6,734 nt of DNA from Thermoplasmatales archaeon UBA582 (GTDB lineage Archaea > Thermoplasmatota > Thermoplasmata > Thermoplasmatales > Thermoplasmataceae). Below the pieces are notes generated by a model, which made no database searches, was not told where the DNA came from, and worked only from the letters and a program-made list of their open reading frames with translations. Numbering within the stretch: position 1 is the first letter of the stretch; each line of letters starts with the position of its first letter. The position numbers and the translations under genes are program-made. Shown piece after piece: positions 1-6,216 of the stretch. The DNA lies in NCBI GenBank assembly GCA_002502705.1, contig DAQB01000134.1, positions 30,364 through 37,097 of the forward strand. Reading direction: 5' to 3'.

Positions 1-1015
1 TTCTAACGTAGAAGAAGAGGTCTCCCTGCGGAGATTCAACCCTGGCAGCCCCTTCCCCAGTGATGCCGGTGTAGTTGGGAATAGAACTTTTCTCTATGCC
101 TTCTCGCAGGATTGCATCAACTATGTCAAATGATGCAAGCGTATCATATCCTCTTACCAGAAACCTGCTGAATGCATCTCCGTCATTCTCAATGTGCGTA
201 TCGATTGAAAACTTCCTGTAATCAAGCGATTTGCTGTCAAACCTTGCATCATATTTTCTCCCTGCAGCCCTTGCTGCAGGTCCCACGAGCCAGTGTTTCA
301 GCACTGTTCCATTTCCCTGCAACCTGTTGACAAATATCTTTGAATACTGCAGGCTTTCAAATATATCCCTGAAATTATTTTTTAATTTTAGAAGCCTGTT
401 GATAACTTCGCCTGAAGGTTCTGCAGATATTTCAGATAAGGAATTCACGGAGAAGAAATACCTGTGCTGGAAAATCTTGCTTATTATCCTTGCGGATTCC
501 TCTTTCAACGCGTTAAGCTGGTTATATGGAACACCGAATCCAGCAGGTTCACACATTCTTTCAATGACTGAGATATTGCTTCTTATTCTCTCCAGCTCAA
601 TCTGTAATATCCTGTAGGTATCTATTGCACTATTATTTTCTAATTCCCCCGCGTCCTCGACCGCCTTAAGGAATGCCACCTGGAAGGATGCTGAGTGGAA
701 ACCGTTGATCCTTTCTACCAGAAGAAGCGAGTCCTCCACATTTTTGCCTGATATCTGAATGAAGCGTTTTTTGAAGTCCTTGTCTATAGAAATAGCCTTG
801 ATATATTCGCCGGGAGTTGAGAATGAAAACCTTACTGACTCCAGGAGACCTCCGGTCGATGGGCCATAGTTGAAATTGACTTCTCCTGGAAGCAGATCTT
901 TTCTCCCCTTTTCTGGGAATACCAGAACAGGTTCAAACGAATCCTCGTAAACAGTAAGGTTATTCGAATTACCGATAAACCGGCCTGCCCTTCTTGAAGA
1001 TTTATACCAGTGCAT
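1..1015 (-). CDS. HyfG/HycE/NuoD-like large subunit of an energy-converting hydrogenase-related complex, C-terminus cut off by the window edge
   Basis: Reading the minus strand from an ATG at 1015 gives 338 residues open to the left edge. Family signatures are visible: a GP motif near the N-terminus (Gly51-Pro52), the segment around Glu101-Arg102 ending in AVE (118-120), Val-Gly-Pro-Ala-Ala-Arg-Ala-Ala-Gly at about 244-252, and Glu-Ser-Pro-Gln-Gly at 327-331, matching the usual EAPRG. The short N-terminus lacks the NuoC-like domain of E. coli HycE. The proximal nickel-binding motif R-x-C-G-x-C-x3-H is replaced by Arg-Ile-Asn-Gly-Phe-His-x3-Phe (102-111), and GPxHP reads GPSTG, so neither NiFe binding nor the usual quinone histidine is present. 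The distal CxxC lies outside the window. The gene starts inside the end of the HyfF-like gene (14-nt overlap) behind a GGTGG site at 1022-1026. I infer a peripheral-arm subunit facing the cytoplasm with an unknown substrate. Confidence 0.88.
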   Translation of the reverse strand, partial: MHWYKSSRRAGRFIGNSNNLTVYEDSFEPVLVFPEKGRKDLLPGEVNFNYGPSTGGLLESVRFSFSTPGEYIKAISIDKDFKKRFIQISGKNVEDSLLLVERINGFHSASFQVAFLKAVEDAGELENNSAIDTYRILQIELERIRSNISVIERMCEPAGFGVPYNQLNALKEESARIISKIFQHRYFFSVNSLSEISAEPSGEVINRLLKLKNNFRDIFESLQYSKIFVNRLQGNGTVLKHWLVGPAARAAGRKYDARFDSKSLDYRKFSIDTHIENDGDAFSRFLVRGYDTLASFDIVDAILREGIEKSSIPNYTGITGEGAARVESPQGDLFFYVR

Positions 1016-2345
1016 TGAACACCACCAGAAAATATGCGCCTATAAGCAGAGGGATGCTTGCAGAGATAATTGAAACTGCAGGCATCAGCCTGCCCGGTTC
1101 CTTGAAATTGGCCGGTTCCCCCATGATCATCCTTGAAACATTATAGTTTATTCCAATGAAGGCTGTGACGAGGAAAATAACAATTAGAATAAGCTGCGGT
1201 ATGTAATTCCCAACAGCAAGGGAATACAGGATGAGTATCTCCCCGAAGAAAGTACCGAATGGGGGAGTACCGGAAACACCAAGGGAAGACATTAGCATGG
1301 AAGCGCTGGAATAAGGCATGTTTTTCCAGGTCCCGCTTATCTCCTCAACATTCTTCGTATCTGTGGACTTCAGGAAATTGCCGGAGGAGTAAAATGCCCC
1401 TGCCTTTGAAAAACTGTGGGATATAAGGAGATAGAGCGAACCTATTATGCCCAGCGGATTTAGCGTTGCAAAACCTATAAGGGCAAGCGACATGTTCTCC
1501 ATCGTTGAATAAGCAAACATCCTTTTGTACCTGGACTGATAACCTAATAAAATAGAAGCAGCGATTATTGAAAGCGTCCCAAGCCAGATGAAAAGTTCTG
1601 GATCCGGATCTATCTCGTATATCCTGAACAATACATAAAGAGCGACCGGAAGCAGCACACCGGAAAACATTGCACTTACCGGCGAGGGTGCTTCACTGTG
1701 TGCATCCGGTAACCATGTATGGACAGGAAAGATTCCTACCTTTGTACCGAAACCTATCAGTGCTATTGCAACAGCAATGCGCGCAAAAAATGTGTTCCTG
1801 GAATGCATCGAAAGTATTGCTGAGACGTTCAGTGTGCCGAAAGAATAATAGATAAGAATCACGGAAAAAAATGCAAATGTAACACCAGCTGAAACCAGTA
1901 TAATATATCTCCAGGTTGCTTCAACCGAACCCTCTGTTTTTTCAGTCATTATCAAAAGGGCAGATGAAATCGTGGTAGCCTCAATACCAACCCACATTAG
2001 GCCAAAATTATTGATAAGGGCACTGAAAAGCATTGAAATAACAAACAGGTTGAGGAGGAGGTAGTAGATACGCAGTCCAAACCCCCTGGTTTTTCCAGAT
2101 AAATATCTTAAAGAATAGATAGATGAAAGAAGAAAAACACTGCATATCATTATTATGAAAACCCACGAGACATTATCGACAAAGAATGTTCCAACTGGCG
2201 GTCGAATATAATACAGCAATGATGCGATCACAACATCTACCGTGGCGGCTACGATCGTTGAATATTCTATGCGCTTGAAGAATGTGGCAGCAGCTATAGC
2301 AGGCGCAACCATCAATAGAACTGCAAGAAGAAATCCTGAATTCAT
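1002..2345 (-). CDS. HyfF-like antiporter-type proton-channel subunit (NuoN/M/L family)
   Basis: A 447-residue, almost entirely hydrophobic protein with roughly 13-14 membrane segments by eye. It belongs to the Mrp-antiporter/NuoL-M-N family and is closest in motif pattern to HyfF. Visible signatures are GLMWVGIEATT with Glu122 on the TM5 position, GFGTKVGIFPVHTWLPDAHS (198-217) with Lys202, His209 and His216, the Lys274-Arg275 pair before AYSTMENM, His310 and Lys314 in LISHSFSKAGAF, and GTPPFGTFFGE with Glu369. These are the charged residues that form the buried proton path in complex I-type pumps, and all are retained. The length is slightly below E. coli HyfF. Its ATG overlaps the stop of the HyfE-like gene (ATGA), with GGAGG 10 nt upstream. 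It should couple redox chemistry in the peripheral arm to proton or sodium translocation across the cytoplasmic membrane. Confidence 0.93.
   Translation of the reverse strand: MNSGFLLAVLLMVAPAIAAATFFKRIEYSTIVAATVDVVIASLLYYIRPPVGTFFVDNVSWVFIIMICSVFLLSSIYSLRYLSGKTRGFGLRIYYLLLNLFVISMLFSALINNFGLMWVGIEATTISSALLIMTEKTEGSVEATWRYIILVSAGVTFAFFSVILIYYSFGTLNVSAILSMHSRNTFFARIAVAIALIGFGTKVGIFPVHTWLPDAHSEAPSPVSAMFSGVLLPVALYVLFRIYEIDPDPELFIWLGTLSIIAASILLGYQSRYKRMFAYSTMENMSLALIGFATLNPLGIIGSLYLLISHSFSKAGAFYSSGNFLKSTDTKNVEEISGTWKNMPYSSASMLMSSLGVSGTPPFGTFFGEILILYSLAVGNYIPQLILIVIFLVTAFIGINYNVSRMIMGEPANFKEPGRLMPAVSIISASIPLLIGAYFLVVFNALV
1022..1026 (-). promoter_or_regulatory. Ribosome binding site of the large-subunit gene
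   Basis: GGTGG lies 6 nt before the ATG at 1015, inside the last codons of the HyfF-like gene. It supports this ATG as the large-subunit start and hence the 14-nt gene overlap. Confidence 0.5.
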
Positions 2346-2983
2346 CCTCTCAGTTCCTCCATTTGCTCATGATTCACCTTTTCTACCGTAATGACGGAAG
2401 ATATCACCACAAGAGCGAGAACATCGAGAAACACACTGGCCTCTATTACTATGGGAACCGGAAGCAGGAACATTGCGAACAGAACAAGGGCATTTTCCTC
2501 TTCCACATAACCTACAATCTGTGTGAATGTGCTCCTCCTTGATGTTATCAGGAACAATCCCTGGAAGAATAAAAGGAGCGGAAACAGGAGATCCTGGGGC
2601 GAATCAGGCAGGGTTACGGGAACAAGCCCTGAAAACGCAATTGAATAGAGGATGAAGACGGATACAACCATGAAAACAAGGTCGACAAGAAATAGATACG
2701 GGACATTTATTCCTGACTCGAAGTAATATGCTTTTTTCATTGGTACCCTTGCAGCAAGCAGGTATGTTATCAGTACCCCACGCAGGAAGAAAAGCAGTAT
2801 TCCGAGTATCAAAAGATCGATGGAATTCTCTGTATAAGCAAGTATGAATGCAATTGCTGCTATTATTGTAGATTGAACAAGCTGCCCTCTGATTGCAGAG
2901 ATCAGGTACCTCTGTCCCTGAATATAGAATGCTGTAATCAGGACCGCAGCTGATGTGAGGTATATGGCAGAGCTGAAATTCAT
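2342..2983 (-). CDS. HyfE-like membrane subunit (NuoK-related C-terminal part)
   Basis: A 213-residue integral membrane protein, about the normal length of HyfE (around 215 residues), with six to seven hydrophobic segments by eye. The C-terminal half carries the hallmark VGYVEEENALVLFAM (157-171), followed by acidic residues in the last membrane helices (Glu181 and Asp187 in IVIEASVFLDVLAL). This is the usual arrangement in hydrogenase-4 component E and its relatives, which correspond partly to NuoK of complex I. An upstream Lys commonly seen in the FLxKGVLxxYLL segment is Arg here (Arg68). The gene overlaps the HyfC-like gene by 4 nt (ATGA) and has the strongest ribosome binding site of the operon. 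It likely sits between the HyfC-like anchor and the HyfF-like channel in the membrane arm. Confidence 0.9.
   Translation of the reverse strand: MNFSSAIYLTSAAVLITAFYIQGQRYLISAIRGQLVQSTIIAAIAFILAYTENSIDLLILGILLFFLRGVLITYLLAARVPMKKAYYFESGINVPYLFLVDLVFMVVSVFILYSIAFSGLVPVTLPDSPQDLLFPLLLFFQGLFLITSRRSTFTQIVGYVEEENALVLFAMFLLPVPIVIEASVFLDVLALVVISSVITVEKVNHEQMEELRG
2356..2360 (-). promoter_or_regulatory. Ribosome binding site of the HyfF-like gene
   Basis: GGAGG lies 10 nt before the ATG at 2345, within the end of the HyfE-like coding region. Together with the ATGA stop/start overlap it suggests translational coupling. Confidence 0.55.
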
Positions 2984-3921
2984 GGAATCACCTCACTCAG
3001 CAGAAGGAACAATATCGAGAATGTGAATGCGACGGCAAGGTAGTCAAGCACTTTGAATAACCTGACCTTTGCCAGGGTGGTCTCTATTACCATGACGATC
3101 AGAATAAGAAGAACAAACTTGCCTATCATGATCGGTATATCAAGCAGGAAACCAGGGGAGGACGCAGTGAGCCACCATGGAAAGAGGAAAACATTAAGCA
3201 GAACCGCTCCAAGCAGATATTGCTTGATATAAGAAGACCATTTGTTAATCGCGAGCAACTTGCCACTGTACTCATAGTTAAGCCCCTCATCGATCATTCC
3301 AAGTTCCTGCATTCCTGCACTTTCAAGCGGTATCTTCCCTGTCTCGTAAAGAAAGATCATGAAAAATGCAACTGTTGCAAAAACATGGACCAGGGTTAAG
3401 TTAGCTGAAGGATGAGATACAAGGAAGGCATTTGTAACATATGGGTTATTTGTGCCAGTTATAAGCGAAACTGCAATGAATACAGTTATCAGAGCACCTT
3501 CTCCAAGCACGTTAAAAGACATCAGCCTGCTCACCCCCATTGCAGTGAAATTGCTTCCGGAATCCATTGCTGCTGCCATTTTAAGAAATGCAGCAAGTGA
3601 AAATAGTATGGCCCCTCCGAGGAAGTCCGCACTGGCCGTAAATATTATTGGCTCCGGGATCACCACAGGGATTATCAGTGCTATAATGCAGTATACTCCG
3701 AACGCAACATATGGCACATACCTGAAAAGAAAGGATGAGTTTTCTGGAATGAGTGTGTCCTTCCGTAATAATTTGAAAATATCGTAATATGGCTGGAATA
3801 TGCTTGGCCCCTTTCTGGATTCAACCATTGCCTTTATTCTTGCAAAAATTCCAGCGAACAGTGGGGATAAAAAAATAACAAATAGGAATTGTGTCAGTGT
3901 TTCTTCTATCAGCGTTATCAT
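2980..3921 (-). CDS. HyfC/HycD-like membrane anchor subunit (NuoH family)
   Basis: A 313-residue protein, the usual HyfC/EchB length, with about eight membrane segments by eye. The diagnostic first cytoplasmic loop is present: ARIKAMVESRKGP (27-39) followed by Gln43-Pro44-Tyr45 and Asp47-x2-Lys50-Leu. The second conserved loop carries ETGKIPLES (193-201), Asp211-Glu212 and EYSGKLLAINKW (217-228), the acidic loop that in NuoH contacts the large subunit and the substrate cavity. It is the first gene of the operon. Its ATG follows a GGTGG site at 3930-3934, and no gene for the long HyfB-type channel precedes it. The protein anchors the peripheral arm and passes conformational or charge changes to the channel subunits. 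It belongs to the complex I / group 4 hydrogenase superfamily with high certainty. The exact subfamily follows from the altered large subunit encoded downstream. Confidence 0.93.
   Translation of the reverse strand: MITLIEETLTQFLFVIFLSPLFAGIFARIKAMVESRKGPSIFQPYYDIFKLLRKDTLIPENSSFLFRYVPYVAFGVYCIIALIIPVVIPEPIIFTASADFLGGAILFSLAAFLKMAAAMDSGSNFTAMGVSRLMSFNVLGEGALITVFIAVSLITGTNNPYVTNAFLVSHPSANLTLVHVFATVAFFMIFLYETGKIPLESAGMQELGMIDEGLNYEYSGKLLAINKWSSYIKQYLLGAVLLNVFLFPWWLTASSPGFLLDIPIMIGKFVLLILIVMVIETTLAKVRLFKVLDYLAVAFTFSILFLLLSEVIP
2987..2994 (-). promoter_or_regulatory. Strong ribosome binding site of the HyfE-like gene
   Basis: GAGGTGAT matches eight contiguous bases of the complement of the archaeal 16S rRNA 3' tail (AGGAGGTGATCC) and ends just before the ATG at 2983. 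It lies in the last codons of the HyfC-like gene, so its position is fixed by both reading and ribosome binding. Confidence 0.65.
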
Positions 3922-3929
3922 ATGTTAAA

Positions 3930-3934
3930 CCACC
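3930..3934 (-). promoter_or_regulatory. Ribosome binding site of the HyfC-like gene
   Basis: GGTGG lies 8 nt before the ATG at 3921. It implies that the operon's mRNA has a 5' leader, unlike the genes to its right, which look leaderless. Confidence 0.5.
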
Positions 3935-3982
3935 GTCATCACAGGCGTTATCAACCGGCGGATGCCAGTGGTTTAGTCAGAT

Positions 3983-4006
3983 GGAAACGCCATTCCACCT
4001 GTTTCC
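3983..4006. repeat. Inverted repeat GGAAAC-12 nt-GTTTCC, with flanking short palindromes
   Basis: GGAAAC at 3983-3988 and GTTTCC at 4001-4006 form a perfect 6-bp inverted repeat. TTCCGGAA (4003-4010) and GAATAATTC (4008-4016) are perfect palindromes that run on from it towards the TATA-like box at 4021-4029. The predicted operon start site near 4000 falls inside the repeat. The cluster could be an operator for a dimeric regulator or a weak hairpin in DNA; chance is not excluded. Confidence 0.35.
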
Positions 4007-4020
4007 GGAATAATTCTTGA

Positions 4021-4029
4021 ATATTTAAG
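4021..4029 (-). promoter_or_regulatory. TATA-like box for the membrane-complex operon
   Basis: On the minus strand this reads CTTAAATAT, preceded by the purine-rich stretch GGAAGT, a possible BRE. An archaeal start site about 25 nt downstream would fall near 4000 and give a leader of roughly 80 nt to the ATG at 3921, consistent with the Shine-Dalgarno site there. A second A/T-rich candidate on the same strand lies at 4051-4058. Called from sequence pattern alone. Confidence 0.4.
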
Positions 4030-4086
4030 ACTTCCAATGCGGGACGGTCTTTATTTTTCAATCCTCCCAATGTTTGCTTCAAGATT

Positions 4087-4094
4087 ATTATAAA
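4087..4094 (+). promoter_or_regulatory. TATA box for the glycosyltransferase gene
   Basis: TATTATAA is centred about 26 nt before the ATG at 4117. That spacing would place transcription initiation at or within a few bases of the start codon, giving a leaderless or nearly leaderless mRNA. No Shine-Dalgarno site precedes the ATG, which agrees. Confidence 0.55.
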
Positions 4095-4116
4095 GATTAC
4101 AATACAGAAGGCAAAG

Positions 4117-5271
4117 ATGGAAACGCTTACAATTGCGATTTTTTCAGATACCTACCTTCCCGCGAGGGATGGTGTCGTTACATACATAGAAACACTCCGG
4201 TCTGAATTGGAAAGGAAAGGGCATAATATTATCATAGCTACAGTGGCTGGAAAAAATGACATCATGAATAAAACTAAAAATGTTTACACTGTGAGGGGGC
4301 ATAGATTTCCACTATACGATCAATACAAAATAAGCGTAATGCCATTCTCAATTGGTAAAAAACTACTTTCATCTGGAGCAGGCATTGTTCACACACAAAC
4401 ACCTTTCATGCTGGGTATAGCAGGTCAGCGATTTGCAAGGGCAGCGAAAATACCAGCAGTATCAACCTTCCACTCACTCGTTTTTCAAGAATCAGCCGTG
4501 AGGGGTTATCTGCCTAAGAATGAACATACTGTTAAATTTGTTGAGAAGAGGATAAAGAGCTACTTTTCATGGCATTACAGGCAGTATAATGCTGTCATAT
4601 CACCATCTGAGTTTACAGCCAAAGTTTTACTTGACCACATAGGTCTAAATTCTATTATTATTAACAACGCTGTTGCTGTCTCAAGATTCGCAACAGAAAT
4701 ATCAAGAGAAGATGCCAAGAAAAAACTCGGATACGAGAACCGCAAAATAGTTCTGTTTCTTGGCAGGATCAGTAAGGAGAAAAACCTGGAGGTTATGATT
4801 AAAGCAGCCAAAATTATTGGACCCGAAATTGATTTTGTCATTGTTGGAACCGGTCCACACCTTGACTTTTATAAAACAATGGCGGGTGAACTGGGACTTG
4901 AAAATGTTAAATTTCCAGGATTTGTGGACGATCTTGAAATACATCTGTATCTGAAAGCGGCAGATATATTCTGCAACCCATCAAATTTCGAGGTGATGAG
5001 TACTGTGGATGTCGAATCACTTGCTGCCGGTACCCCCATTCTTGTGCCGTCTGAGACATCTCAGGAGGAACTTGTGCATGGAGGAAAATGCGGTCGTATT
5101 TTCATGAATTCGGATCCTGATGATCTCGCCAAGAGGATCAGGGAAATGATCCGCGACGAGGCAGATTATGATACACTTCCATACGCTGATCTATACCGCC
5201 CTGAAAATCATGTCAAGCACCTATTGGAATTATATAAAAAAGTGATGAATGAATATTCAGCTAATTCCTAG
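4117..5271 (+). CDS. Glycosyltransferase family 4 (GT-B fold), acceptor unknown
   Basis: A soluble, retaining-type GT4 enzyme of 384 residues, a normal length for the family. The N-terminal Rossmann half begins with IAIFSDTYLPARDGVVTYI (7-25), the acceptor-side loop typical of this group, and has TFHS with His119. The C-terminal nucleotide-sugar half has FLGRISKEKN (214-223) with the donor-phosphate residues Arg217 and Lys222, VIVGTGP (241-247), and the EX7E motif Glu292-x7-Glu300 followed by AAGTP. Distant similarity in layout to diacylglycerol glucosyltransferases and sulfolipid synthase SqdX suggests a lipid or glycan acceptor, but the sequence does not decide donor or acceptor. There is no signal peptide, so it probably acts at the inner face of the membrane. 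The coding sequence appears more A/T-rich than the neighbouring minus-strand genes. Its 3' end overlaps the convergent oxidoreductase gene by 15 nt. Confidence 0.92.
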   Translation: METLTIAIFSDTYLPARDGVVTYIETLRSELERKGHNIIIATVAGKNDIMNKTKNVYTVRGHRFPLYDQYKISVMPFSIGKKLLSSGAGIVHTQTPFMLGIAGQRFARAAKIPAVSTFHSLVFQESAVRGYLPKNEHTVKFVEKRIKSYFSWHYRQYNAVISPSEFTAKVLLDHIGLNSIIINNAVAVSRFATEISREDAKKKLGYENRKIVLFLGRISKEKNLEVMIKAAKIIGPEIDFVIVGTGPHLDFYKTMAGELGLENVKFPGFVDDLEIHLYLKAADIFCNPSNFEVMSTVDVESLAAGTPILVPSETSQEELVHGGKCGRIFMNSDPDDLAKRIREMIRDEADYDTLPYADLYRPENHVKHLLELYKKVMNEYSANS

Positions 5272-6171
5272 ATTTTTCATGAGGGCATGGGCAGCTGCCA
5301 GATCTTCCAGGCCTATACCCATTGTCTTGAACACAGATCTTCCGTATTTTCCGGAATAATCCCTTCCATCAAATATGTCTTTCATCTCAATCATCTTGCT
5401 GAGGTCTCCGGTATCCTCAAATTCAGATATCTCTGCGGATTCCAGCCTGGCTTGGTTTAGGCTTTCAACTATAACTATTTCTGATTGTGAGACAGCTCTC
5501 GAATCCGCTTCCCTCCTATTGAGAAGATTTGCACCGCAGAGGTTAAGGTGATATCTTTCCCCCAGAATTTCTCCCCTAATAACCGGTTCAACCGTATCAG
5601 TTATCGAGCTTATTAGAGTTGCATTGCCCAACGCTTCACCAGGTGTCTTAGCTACCTTTATTTTGACAGCATGCCTGTCTTGCATTTTAGATGCGAATGA
5701 TTCAGCATGCTTCATGTTTCTGGAAAAAACCCTTATTTCTGCCGGCCGAAACTGGTTCAAAATTCCTTCCAGCTGGGTTTCAGCCTGATAACCTGACCCG
5801 ATTAGAGTGAAAACGGGATCATTTTCCCTGATCAGCATTCTTGATACAATTGCAGGCAGAGCTCCAGTCCTGAGCTGGCCGAGCTTGTTTGCCTCAATTA
5901 TGCATAATGGTTTGTCGCCTGATGTATCGAATACCGTTACAACAAAACGCCCACCCCTCTTTGATGCATAATATGTTTTCAAACCAGCAATATGCCAGGG
6001 ATCCACGGCAGCCGGCATTGTGTTGAAGATACCTCCATCAGCCTCTAGTCGCTGTCTTGGATAATAACGTGCTTTGCCATGGTTCAGGTAGGTCAGAGCT
6101 TCCTTGAGATCTCGGATCACATCGGACATAGAAAGATTTTCAGCGACCTCATCCTCAGTTATGTATCGCAT
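5257..6171 (-). CDS. Ornithine cyclodeaminase/mu-crystallin family NAD(P)-dependent oxidoreductase (alanine dehydrogenase or ketimine reductase type)
   Basis: A 304-residue protein, slightly shorter than the usual 310-350. Family features are Tyr-Pro-Arg-Gln-Arg (37-41), with Arg41 as the expected substrate-carboxylate ligand; Gly-Leu-Lys65; LGQLRTGALPAIVSR (97-111); the dinucleotide-binding loop IGSGYQA (124-130); RVFSRN (147-152); and the C-terminal signature FKTMGIGLEDLAAAHAL (281-297). Where bacterial ornithine cyclodeaminase has the catalytic Asp in GGDCPGK, this protein has Cys-Gly-Ala-Asn-Leu-Leu-Asn-Arg-Arg-Glu, so Asp is replaced by Asn215. That argues against ornithine cyclisation. 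It leaves archaeal alanine dehydrogenase-like, ketimine reductase or another imino/amino acid oxidoreductase activity open. It is cytosolic and transcribed alone, convergent with the glycosyltransferase and divergent from the small gene on its other side. Confidence 0.9.
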   Translation of the reverse strand: MRYITEDEVAENLSMSDVIRDLKEALTYLNHGKARYYPRQRLEADGGIFNTMPAAVDPWHIAGLKTYYASKRGGRFVVTVFDTSGDKPLCIIEANKLGQLRTGALPAIVSRMLIRENDPVFTLIGSGYQAETQLEGILNQFRPAEIRVFSRNMKHAESFASKMQDRHAVKIKVAKTPGEALGNATLISSITDTVEPVIRGEILGERYHLNLCGANLLNRREADSRAVSQSEIVIVESLNQARLESAEISEFEDTGDLSKMIEMKDIFDGRDYSGKYGRSVFKTMGIGLEDLAAAHALMKNLGIS

Positions 6172-6191
6172 ACTTCAAAATATACCCGTTC

Positions 6192-6199
6192 TATTAAAA
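6192..6199 (-). promoter_or_regulatory. TATA box for the oxidoreductase gene
   Basis: On the minus strand this reads TTTTAATA, centred about 25 nt before the ATG at 6171. This is the spacing of a leaderless archaeal gene, and no Shine-Dalgarno site is seen before the start. Confidence 0.5.
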
Positions 6200-6206
6200 T
6201 GGTTTG

Positions 6207-6214
6207 TTAATATA
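6207..6214 (+). promoter_or_regulatory. TATA-like box for the small hypothetical gene
   Basis: TTAATATA is centred about 25 nt before the ATG at 6235. If it is the promoter, transcription starts at or near that ATG and not at the GTG at 6217. A competing A/T stretch at 6192-6199 would suit the GTG. Confidence 0.4.
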
Positions 6215-6216
6215 GA

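Noticed and set aside
231..617. A 128-codon open frame on the plus strand
   Set aside because: It lies antisense inside the large-subunit gene, whose minus-strand translation has clear family motifs. The plus frame has no recognisable features or start signals.
1670..1855. A 61-codon plus-strand frame with several Cys and Arg
   Set aside because: It is opposite the conserved Lys/His segment of the HyfF-like gene. The composition follows from the opposite strand.
3412..3787. Two plus-strand open frames of 62 and 111 codons
   Set aside because: Both are antisense to the HyfC-like gene, which is full length and carries strong family motifs.
3981..4013. A 10-codon frame starting Met-Glu-Thr-Pro in the intergenic region
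   Set aside because: It is too short to call a gene and has no promoter at leaderless distance. It is kept only as part of the direct-repeat observation.
4575..4944. Two minus-strand open frames of 88 and 80 codons
   Set aside because: Both are antisense to the glycosyltransferase core, including its donor-binding motifs, and have no independent support.
5272..5280. A short T run after the glycosyltransferase stop as a possible terminator
   Set aside because: It has only five consecutive T and lies inside the convergent coding region, so it is too weak to call.
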